This document shows positions 50,159 to 58,300 of a DNA stretch of 64,000 bases, piece after piece. Source of the DNA: JACMLC01 sp963720235 (GTDB taxonomy: Bacteria > Acidobacteriota > Blastocatellia > Pyrinomonadales > Pyrinomonadaceae); assembly GCA_963720235.1 (NCBI GenBank), contig OY970389.1, forward strand, positions 3,658,001-3,722,000, written 5' to 3'. How positions within the stretch are numbered: the stretch's first letter is position 1; the number at the start of each line of letters is the position of its first letter. Below the pieces are notes generated by a model. It was not told the DNA's origin. It saw only the letters and a program-made list of their open reading frames with translations, and did no database searches. A program made the position numbers and the translations under genes.

Positions 50159-52594
50159 TTAATTGTGGCTCGAAGCCAGCTCGTCTGTGTCGGAATCGGT
50201 TTCGTAATACTTGTAGCTGTTATAGTAATACTTGTAATAATAGTCCTTCGTCGAAAGATTGACGTTATTCAGGACGATGCCGAAGATTTTCGCGCCGACT
50301 TCCTGTAGGACTTGCCGCGAGCGGCGAACGACGCCGCGCGAAGAATGCCCGCCGTGCACGACCAGCAAGACTCCGTCTACCATCGCAGAGATGAGCACGC
50401 CGTCCGTAAACGAGGCAATCGGCGGCGAATCAATCACGATGTAATCAAAGCTGTTTGCGAGAATCGCAATCAAACGGCGCATCTGTTCAGAGCCGGTCAG
50501 TTCCGCAGGGTTGGGCGGAATCGGGCCGGACGAGAGCACGTACAGCCCGCTCTTCTCGTGCTGTTCAATCATCGAAAGCATCTCTGCTTCAGTCATCTTG
50601 CTTGCCAGGATAGTGCTCAGGCCGCGACTGTTATCCGCCTCAAGAATCGTGTGCAGGCGCGGGCGGCGCATGTCCGCATCCACCACCACGACGGCTGCTC
50701 CTGTCTGGGCCAGACTAATCGCAGTATTAACGGCGGTCGTAGTCTTTCCTTCCGCCGGTTGACTCGAAGTGACGAGCAGAGATTTCGGCGCGCCTCCGGC
50801 GGAAGAGAGCAGCACGGAGGTGCGCAGTTGCCTGTAGGCTTCTGCCAGAGGCGAGCGCGAATTCATGTCAAGCAAGAGCGGCGAAGCATTGTTGCCGTTG
50901 CGACGTTGCAAAGCCGTCTTCGGTGCGAGCAGGCGACGACGCGACATGCTGCCCATCGCCGGAATGACTGCGAGCGCGGGCAGCCGCAGCACTTTCTCTA
51001 CATCTTCCGCCGAATGCACGGAGTCATCTAAGTAATCCAGATAACGCGCCAGCGCGACGCCGAAGACGAGCGAGAGCAGGACGGCCAGCGCGACGCTCTG
51101 CATCCGGCGCGGCCCCACCGGCCCTTTCGGCACGGGCGCATAATCCACCACATGTATGTTGTTGGGCGTCCCGGCCAACACGACATCATTCTCTTTCGAG
51201 CGTTGCAGCAAACCATCCAGAAGAGCTTTGTTGGTCTGGACTTCCTGCTGAATGATTCTGTAATTGACTGCCGCTTCGTTCTGCGTCAAGGTCTCGCTGC
51301 GCTGCTTGTTGAAGGAAGCTTGCAAAGCATCCTGTTTCGCCTTCGCTTCCAGATAGCGAGTTTCCAGATTAGTGACGACGACATTGGTGGCGCGCGTGCG
51401 CGTGTCCTTGAGTTGTTTTTCGAGCACTCCAATCTGCTCGTCAATCTCTTTCACTTCGGGATATTTATCCGTGTATGAAACCAGCAGTTGCGCGCGTTTT
51501 TGCCTGAGTTCGGCCAGCTTGCTTTCGGTCTCGCCCGTTTGTTTGGAAGTGGCTTCGCTGGCCTGCGCGTCGGCCCTGTCCTTATTGAGCGCGGCGCGAT
51601 ACTTCGCTTCGGCCTCTGTGCGTTCCCGCTCGACTTCCATCAACTGGCGGTTAAGCCCCGCGAGGCGATCAACGACTGTGTTCTGGCTTTCGTCGAGCGA
51701 GAGTATCTGGTGATTCTTGGCGTAGTTGAGAAGTTGCTCTTCGCCTCTGCGGATTTCGACCTGAAGCTCCGTGATGCGTCGCTGCAAAAAATCCCCGGCG
51801 GTCGCGCTCGTCTCCGTCTTGCGCTCAAGGTTCGAGAGCACGAAGGCATCTGCGACAGCGTTGACTATCTTGGAAGCGACCTGCGGGTCTGGATGGCGAT
51901 AGCGAATCTCTATCAGGCGCGTGTCGCTAATCTGCTTGACTATCAAACCGCCCTGAAGCATCCCGACAAACGGAGCGAGGCGATTGACCTCCACCAGGTC
52001 GTCGCGCGAAGTGGCGGGCGCAAGATTGCCCGCGAGCGGCGAGGTCTCGATGAGTTGATTGCTATCCGCTTCCTGATTCTTTGAACCAAAGCCCGCCATC
52101 CGCTTGAGGCTTTCCCAGGTCGAACGACTCTGCACGCTCTGCGGGCGCAGGAAGGCTTGATTGTTTTCGAGGTCGAGAGTTTTGACGACGCGGCCCAAAA
52201 GTCCCGCGCTGGTCAGAATCTGTATCTGCGTGTTGAAGTAGATGGGGTCTGTGTAGGGACTGTTGACGATGATGTTATTGCTTTTGAAAGCGCCGAGCGC
52301 GGGATTGGTGTTCTCCGTGTCCACCTGTATTTTCGACTGCGCCTCGAAGATGTCCGGCTGGCGCGCTGTGTAGATGGCTGCCAGAGTTGTGACCAGCACC
52401 GCTATCCCTAAGATGAGCCAGAGATGCTTGCGCGCAGAACGCCAGTAATCATGCAACCGCCAGTGGATGCCCTCTTCGCTCTCAGGCTCTATCGAGTCGT
52501 AACGATAAGAAGGCGGATGAGGCAGCGACTCGACAGGCCTGTCGAGCTCACGCATTCCAGCCGTCGGCTTGATTAATTCGGAAGGTTCTTTCAT
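50159..52594 (-). CDS. Wzc-type polysaccharide co-polymerase and tyrosine autokinase
   Basis: 811 residues. Two membrane helices (around LWLILGIAVLVTTLAAIYTA, residue ~55, and VALAVLLSLVFGVALARYLD, residue ~510) enclose a Wzz-like periplasmic domain with long coiled coil. The C-terminal BY-kinase has Walker A SSQPAEGKTTTAVNTAI (residue ~607), Walker A' AVVVVDADMRRPRLH and Walker B FDYIVIDSPPIASF. The tail is a tyrosine cluster (KDYYYKYYYNSYKYYE) that would be autophosphorylated to set chain length and export. It follows the Wza-like gene and precedes the CpsB-like pseudoenzyme. Confidence 0.93.
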   Translation of the reverse strand: MKEPSELIKPTAGMRELDRPVESLPHPPSYRYDSIEPESEEGIHWRLHDYWRSARKHLWLILGIAVLVTTLAAIYTARQPDIFEAQSKIQVDTENTNPALGAFKSNNIIVNSPYTDPIYFNTQIQILTSAGLLGRVVKTLDLENNQAFLRPQSVQSRSTWESLKRMAGFGSKNQEADSNQLIETSPLAGNLAPATSRDDLVEVNRLAPFVGMLQGGLIVKQISDTRLIEIRYRHPDPQVASKIVNAVADAFVLSNLERKTETSATAGDFLQRRITELQVEIRRGEEQLLNYAKNHQILSLDESQNTVVDRLAGLNRQLMEVERERTEAEAKYRAALNKDRADAQASEATSKQTGETESKLAELRQKRAQLLVSYTDKYPEVKEIDEQIGVLEKQLKDTRTRATNVVVTNLETRYLEAKAKQDALQASFNKQRSETLTQNEAAVNYRIIQQEVQTNKALLDGLLQRSKENDVVLAGTPNNIHVVDYAPVPKGPVGPRRMQSVALAVLLSLVFGVALARYLDYLDDSVHSAEDVEKVLRLPALAVIPAMGSMSRRRLLAPKTALQRRNGNNASPLLLDMNSRSPLAEAYRQLRTSVLLSSAGGAPKSLLVTSSQPAEGKTTTAVNTAISLAQTGAAVVVVDADMRRPRLHTILEADNSRGLSTILASKMTEAEMLSMIEQHEKSGLYVLSSGPIPPNPAELTGSEQMRRLIAILANSFDYIVIDSPPIASFTDGVLISAMVDGVLLVVHGGHSSRGVVRRSRQVLQEVGAKIFGIVLNNVNLSTKDYYYKYYYNSYKYYETDSDTDELASSHN

Positions 52595-52623
52595 AAGCTC
52601 TTAAATATCAGCAAGCTTTAAAT

Positions 52624-52729
52624 TCACCGCAGAGACGCAGAGAATAAAAAAGTATAGCGAAGAGAAGAGAAACTTGCTTCTTATTTTATTTCTAATTTTT
52701 TCTCTGCGTCTCCGCGTCTCTGCGGTTCA
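52624..52729. repeat. Palindromic element, family B variant (GAGACGCA words)
   Basis: CACCGCAGAGACGCAGAGA on the left (52625-52643) and TCTCTGCGTCTCCGCGTCTC with TGCGGT on the right. The centre is AT-rich. It lies between the export protein stop (52745) and the kinase start (52594), so it could attenuate transcription between the two genes. Confidence 0.88.
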
Positions 52730-52744
52730 AATCATCCTGAGCGA

Positions 52745-53773
52745 CTATGGGATAACACGTATCGGAAGTTGCGCGACGGAAGGCACGACTGCGCCGAGGA
52801 ATGATTTCAGGAGTTGCTTGCCGCTTGAGACTGGCACATCCACGATGTCGCCAGCCAGCAGCACAACATCCTCTGCCTGCCGTTTGTCTATCGCTTTCAG
52901 GTCAACATAGATTTCCGTCTTGGCAGTTGTGCCGGGAGTCTGGCGGACGATGCGCACGCGGTCTTTCTTTGTATCCGGCATCACGCCTCCGGCCATTGCA
53001 ATCGCGCGCGTGACTGTAATCGGTTCTTTGAGCGCAATCGCAGACGGCCTGATGACATTGCCGACGACAAAGACCTGCTCTGCTTCAGGAATGCTGACGA
53101 CATCACCCGGCTGGACGAACGGGTTTGCCTGTTCGTCGCCCTGTAGGGTCTCGCTTAGTTTGTAATTATCAAGCCCACTGGTCGCGGCATTCTCAACCGC
53201 CGCGTCGCATGAAGAGCCTGTCCCTGTGTGAACTATCTGCACGAGGCGACCTGCGTTGTCTGCCAAGCCTCCGGCAAAAGTTAAAAGCTCAAGCAGCCGC
53301 ACGCGCCTCGTTAATTGAAAGCGGCTCGGCAAACGCACCGCGCCGATGACCGCGACGGGCTGCGAATTATATTCCTTGATAAAGACATCAACCTGCGGGC
53401 TGCGCAAGTATTCCAGATAGCGAGTCGTAATCTCTGCGGCCAACTCGCTCTCTGTGCGACAGGCCGCGCGAATCTCGCCTTCGATGAGCGGCATCCGAAT
53501 CATCCCGCTCGAATCCACGCGCACGGCGTCGCGCGAGAACTGCGGGCGATTGAAGACACGTATGTCCAGCATGTCTCCCGGCCCGATGCGATATTTGGTG
53601 TCGGATTTTCCAGAGCTTGACTGAGCGGAAGTCTCTGCGACTTGAGCCGGAGCGGCGACAGATGCTTGCTGCGCCATCGCGCGACTCACGCCGCACGCCA
53701 GCAGGACAATCAACAGGCAAACTTTTATCAAGTGGCGAGACCTTTGGGAGGAGTTCTCTTTAAACTTTCTCAT
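52745..53773 (-). CDS. Polysaccharide export outer membrane protein (Wza/OPX family)
   Basis: 342 residues from ATG 53773. A signal peptide (LIKVCLLIVLLACGVSRAMA) ends near residue 34; no lipobox cysteine at the cleavage site was seen, unlike E. coli Wza. The polysaccharide export domain is YRIGPGDMLDIRVFNRPQFS with PQVDVFIKEYNSQPVAVIGA, followed by two SLBB-type repeats (GAVRLPSRFQLTRRVRLLEL; GNVIRPSAIALKEPITVTRA). It forms the periplasm-spanning export channel. First gene of the cluster on the minus strand. Confidence 0.92.
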   Translation of the reverse strand: MRKFKENSSQRSRHLIKVCLLIVLLACGVSRAMAQQASVAAPAQVAETSAQSSSGKSDTKYRIGPGDMLDIRVFNRPQFSRDAVRVDSSGMIRMPLIEGEIRAACRTESELAAEITTRYLEYLRSPQVDVFIKEYNSQPVAVIGAVRLPSRFQLTRRVRLLELLTFAGGLADNAGRLVQIVHTGTGSSCDAAVENAATSGLDNYKLSETLQGDEQANPFVQPGDVVSIPEAEQVFVVGNVIRPSAIALKEPITVTRAIAMAGGVMPDTKKDRVRIVRQTPGTTAKTEIYVDLKAIDKRQAEDVVLLAGDIVDVPVSSGKQLLKSFLGAVVPSVAQLPIRVIP

Positions 53774-54155
53774 ATTACATCCAAGCCGCTCAAGTCTGTC
53801 ACAAAAGGGCCACTGAATCCTACAAAGCTTGCACGGCGACTGTCTGATTTCGATGAAGGCAGGTTGTATGACAAATAGCGAGCGACAAAATATTTCCGAG
53901 CCCTTTTCGTTTGACTTGCTGAAGGTTTGGAAAACCGGAACGCGGCTCTCCGTGCTGCTCCTTGCCACTTCTATTATCGCACACGCGCAGGTCAGATAAC
54001 ATGCCCGGAGGTGACAGGGTTATTAACATGCCCTGAACGGCATTGTCAACGCACAAGAGCAAGGATGAATGATGAATGATGAATGATGAATGGCATGCTC
54101 TTCAAACCTGTGTGATTCAAATTTAAATAGCACACTCTTCATCATTCATCATTCA
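53774..54155. other. Upstream region of the exopolysaccharide cluster
   Basis: 382 bp between the export protein start and the UDP-xylose synthase stop. It contains a TTGACA promoter (54021-54049, minus strand), a direct repeat of TAACATGCCC at 53997 and 54024, and the 33-bp inverted repeat at 54058-54170. No credible gene. Confidence 0.6.
54021..54049 (-). promoter_or_regulatory. Promoter and operator-like repeats ahead of the exopolysaccharide operon
   Basis: On the minus strand TTGACA (54049-54044), a 17-bp spacer and TTAATA (54026-54021) form a fair sigma70 promoter. The word GGGCATGTTA (minus strand) occurs at 54033-54024, overlapping spacer and -10, and again at 54006-53997, 27 bp apart. 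This looks like two binding sites for one regulator. Confidence 0.5.
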
Positions 54156-54170
54156 TCATTCATCCTTGCT
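54058..54170. repeat. Perfect 33-bp inverted repeat, family F (GATGAAT words)
   Basis: AGCAAGGATGAATGATGAAT and on (54058-54090) is the exact reverse complement of 54138-54170. The arm is a tandem of the 7-nt word GATGAAT. The right arm encodes the last residues Ser-Lys-Asp-Glu and the TGA stop (54156-54158) of the UDP-xylose synthase gene. Confidence 0.95.
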
Positions 54171-55097
54171 TTTCACCTGTTCTTCAAAGTAAGCGATGGT
54201 GCGCTTTAATCCTTCGCGCAAAGGGATTGTCGGCTCCCAGCCGAGGAGTTCTCTGGCGCGTGTGATGTCCGGCTTTCGTTGCTTGGGGTCGTCCTGCGGC
54301 AAAGGCTCATACCGGATGGCGGCCTCTATCCCGCACAGGCTCGCAATCTCCTGCGCCAGTTGCTTCATCGTAAACTCGCCGGGATTGCCCAGGTTCACAG
54401 GGTCGTGTATCCCGTCTGCATTCATCAATCGAATCAAGCCTTCGACTAAATCGTCCACATAACAGAACGAGCGCGTCTGCTCGCCCGTCCCGTAAACTGT
54501 CAACTCCCTGCCGCGCAATGCCTGCACAATAAAGTTTGAGACGACGCGCCCGTCGTTCTCCACCATCCGCGTGCCATAGGTGTTAAAGATTCTGGCAATG
54601 CGGATGTCAACTTTATTCTGCCTGTGATAATCCATCATCAAGGTTTCCGCCAGACGCTTGCCTTCGTCATAACAACTGCGAATGCCAATCGGGTTGACGT
54701 TTCCGAAATAGCTTTCCGGCTGCGGATGCACTTCCGGGTCGCCATAGACTTCCGATGTCGAAGCTTGCAGGATGCGCGCCCGGACGCGCTTTGCCATGCC
54801 GAGCATGTTGATGACGCCCATCACGCTGGTCTTGACAGTCTTGACCGGATTGTACTGGTAATGAATCGGAGACGCGGGACAGGCCAGATTATAAATCTGG
54901 TCAACTTCGAGCAGGATTGGCTGGATAACATCATGGCGAATCAACTCGAAACGCGGATTATCAAAGAGCGGCATGACATTCTCGCGCCGCCCTGTAAAAA
55001 AATTGTCGAGACAAATTACTTCCTGTCCTTCATGCAACAAACGCTCGCACAAATGCGACCCGATAAAACCAGCCCCGCCCGTCACCAATATTCTCAT
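54156..55097 (-). CDS. uxs: UDP-glucuronate decarboxylase (UDP-xylose synthase)
   Basis: 313 residues from ATG 55097. NAD site VTGGAGFIGSHLCERLL; UXS signature IRHDVIQPILLEVDQIYNLA with CPASPIHYQYNPVKTVKTSV, STSEVYGDPEVHPQPESYFG, and catalytic SCYDEGKRLAE (YxxxK); then ARIFNTYGTRM. It converts UDP-glucuronate to UDP-xylose, a donor for the polysaccharide genes nearby. The soluble single-domain form fits bacterial UXS. A longer ORF upstream lacks support. The C-terminal SKDE is encoded by the arm of a palindromic repeat. Confidence 0.94.
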   Translation of the reverse strand: MRILVTGGAGFIGSHLCERLLHEGQEVICLDNFFTGRRENVMPLFDNPRFELIRHDVIQPILLEVDQIYNLACPASPIHYQYNPVKTVKTSVMGVINMLGMAKRVRARILQASTSEVYGDPEVHPQPESYFGNVNPIGIRSCYDEGKRLAETLMMDYHRQNKVDIRIARIFNTYGTRMVENDGRVVSNFIVQALRGRELTVYGTGEQTRSFCYVDDLVEGLIRLMNADGIHDPVNLGNPGEFTMKQLAQEIASLCGIEAAIRYEPLPQDDPKQRKPDITRARELLGWEPTIPLREGLKRTIAYFEEQVKSKDE

Positions 55098-55255
55098 CCG
55101 ATAGTCGAAACCTTTCTTTGAATCTGCAATGATTAGCCCTCGCAGGCAATGGCCCAATACTATAGCAGAGACGCCGCAAAAGCAGAGCCGCAAACAACGA
55201 TGACATTTAAGATTTCAGATTTGCAAGCAGTGCCTTCATGCACGCCTCGACAGAG

Positions 55256-55302
55256 AAAAGCATCTGTCTCCTGACTTTAGCGGTCACGAGACAGATGCTT
55301 TT
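55256..55302. terminator. Rho-independent terminator of the beta-helix protein gene
   Basis: AAAAGCATCTGTCTC (55256-55270) and GAGACAGATGCTTTT (55288-55302) are exact inverted copies around 17 bases. On the minus strand the stem ends in TTTT, 25 bp beyond the stop codon at 55327. It is a unique sequence in the window, unlike the word-repeat palindromes. Confidence 0.8.
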
Positions 55303-55326
55303 AGTTAGAGCCGAAGCTTTTAAAGA

Positions 55327-58300
55327 CTACGGCACGTGCTCAAAGTTGTAATTAATCAGGCTGCCGCCGTGCCTGATGTTGAGCGCATCAACATTGCCGT
55401 CAAAACCCGGCGACCATGGGCCACCGACTTTGAAAAGCAATGCGCTGGTCGGAGTGTTGCGAACGCCAGCGTTGGGGAAGAGCGTGAGCACTTGCTGCCA
55501 TGTGCACGGAGTTGCCGGTTGACATGGCTGGGCGACGCCGGCGACGTTGTTGACCGTCACCGTCGTGCGCGTCCCGTACCAGTTGCCAGCCCTCGCGTCC
55601 CAGGTCTGCCAGACGTTCTGCTGCACCGCGCCCTGCGCAGGCGACAGGTACGGCTCGAAGACGAGGCGACCCGCGAAGGCGGTTGCCGCGTCGTTGAGGT
55701 CGTAGTCGATGTCGAACTGGAGCGACGCCGCGACGACCGTGTTCGCGTTATTGTCCTGATAGCTGCCGTAGAGGAGCCCCGGCAGATCATCCATCCTCGT
55801 CCCGCCGTAGCCGCCGGTGGCGAGTATGTGACGACCGTTAGCATCAACCGTCAGGAACGCGCTCCCCGCGCCGAGCGGGGGCGTCGCCGGGCCAGCCTCG
55901 AAGCCGCCCGATCCCGTTCCCGTCCCCGGCAGGTCGTCCGCGAAGACCCAGCCGTTCTGGTTGGCCGGCGAGACCAGCACGGTGTTCGGCACGCCCTGAA
56001 ATCCGAAAGTGCCGCGCCCCGGCGTCGTCTCGACATTGGTGTCCGTCCCGCTTTGGAGGAACGGAGTGATTTGGAAGTTGGCCGAAGCAGGGCCGGCGAT
56101 GTCCGGCTGTCCGCCGGGAGGCGTTGCCGAGCCGCCATACGCGACAGGTATCTGTGCAGCATAGCCCGGCTCTGCGCTGTTGGCGGTGGTGATAACCGGA
56201 GAAGTCGTCCCGTACCAGTTGCCACGGAAGTTCTTGTAGTTAGTGGTTCCCGGAGCCGGAAGCGAGCCGCCGCTCTGTCTATCAACTATCTGCGCGTACC
56301 AGTTAGCACTAAGATTGTTGTTGCTGAAAGTGCTGTGCAAGGCCGTCTGGACAGGGACGTTGCTGCCGCCACTTGCGTCCAGGAAGAGGACGCCGACTGT
56401 CCAGTTGTTGGTGATGAAGTTTTCCGCCACCGTCTGATTGTCGGTCTGGTTGCGGTAGATGAGTCCCGTCCGGTTAAAGTCAATGACGTTGTTGCGTATG
56501 GTGTGGCCGTTGCTGTTATTGACATCAATCCCTGTGCGGTTGCCCGTGATGATGTTGTCACGCACGAGCATGCCGGAGATGGATAGCCCCTGTACGGCAA
56601 TAGCGGCAGAGTTTAATCCCGGATTGTTCCAGTCAGTCGTGTTGTTGCCCAGACGCGTGATGGTGAAACCGGCAACCGTCACGTCGCTGGCACTTATTTG
56701 CACGGTAGTGCCGGGGCCGCCAATCGGCCCGCGAATGTTTGTGACACCGGCTCCGGCTCCGATGAGTCTCAGACCGGCCTTGTTGACATTGACATCCTCG
56801 TCGTAAGTTCCCGGTTGGACGTTGACCTGATCGCCGGGGGCGGAAGCGTTAACCGCTCCCTGAATCGTGGAGAAACAGCCACCCGTTCCTCCGTTGTTCA
56901 CACATCTCACGACGACAGGAGTGCAACTGAACGCCTCGACTTCGATGATGCGGCTGTACACGTCATCGGCAGAATCGTTGACTACTATCCTGATTCTGTC
57001 CGTCGTGATGTTCGGAAAGAGAAACTTTCTCTTGACCAGATTGTTGCCCGCGACTGCTCCTCCCGGCACATCGACCCACGCCGCGCCTGTCCAATACTGG
57101 ACATTGAAATTGGTGATGCCGTAGTTATTGAAGGTCGTCGTATCGGTCACGACTGAGCCGCTGTTGGGGTCGTCCTTCAAAGTATAGACATCTATCTGGT
57201 TGATGTTCTGGTTGGTGTTGAAGTTCACCTGTAGGTTGTCCGGGAATGCGCCGTAAGTGGCATCGTTCCAGCCACCGCCGGAGCCCCAGTTATTGCCGTT
57301 ATGTTCGCCGTCAATCGTGCCGCTGGCGGGATAGCTCGCGTTGACGGTCGAAGAGGCAACTGCCGTCGAGCCGTTCGTACTGCTCGCTATATTAGTCAGG
57401 CATGGCGTCGGCGTCGGTGACGGCGACGGCACGACCACAGGGCTGCAACTGAGCGCCTCAATTTCAATGATGCGACTGAAGGCGGCATCAGCCGAGTTGT
57501 TGACCACAACTCTGATCTGATCTGTTGTAATGGGCGAGAAAACAATCCGGCGCAAGACCTTGTTGTTGCCCGTCACATTTCCGCCCGGCACTGTCACCCA
57601 TGCAGAGCCGTTCCAGTACTGAACATCAAAGTTAGTGATGCCATAAGCCGTGAAGGTCGTCGCATCCGTCACTACCGAACCGCTGTTGGGATCGTCCTTC
57701 AAAGTATAGACATCTATCTCGCTGATTGTCTGTGCGACGTTGAGATTGACGGTAATGTTGTCAGGAAACACGCTGTAAGAGGCATCGTTCCAACCGCCGT
57801 TGCTGCCCCACATATTGCCATTCTTCTCACCATCGATGACGCCTGCCGAAGAGTAAGCCGGGCTGTACTCTGACGAAGCTGTCGTGGTTGCTCCAACTGA
57901 AGCCAGTGCCACGTTGTTGAGGCATGGAGACGGTGAGGCCGAAGGCGACGGCGACGGCGATGGCGACGGAACGACCACCGGAGCACAGCTATAAACTTCG
58001 ACTTCGATAATGCGACTGTAGGCATCGTCAGCCGAATCGTTGACGACTACTCTGACCATGTCTGTCGAAATCGGAGTATTGAAGATAAACCTGCGCTTCA
58101 CGCGAGTATTGCCTGTCACATTTCCGCCCGGCACTGTCACCCACGCAGAGCCGTTCCAGTACTGGACATCAAAGCTGGTGTTGCCGTAATTACTGAAAGT
58201 CGTCGCATCCGTCACAATCGAACCGTTGTTGGGCTCGTCCTTCAAAGTGTAAACATCTATCTCGCTAACGGCTTGCACGATGTTGAGATTGACAGTCGCA

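Noticed and set aside
53774..53968. 65-residue N-terminal extension of the export protein
   Set aside because: The signal peptide starts after ATG 53773; the extension would bury it and has a non-coding look.
55336..56586. 416-codon plus-strand ORF antisense to the secreted beta-helix protein
   Set aside because: The sense frame has a signal peptide, repeats and a Shine-Dalgarno; the antisense product is Arg/Val-rich with no motif and reflects the high GC codon bias.
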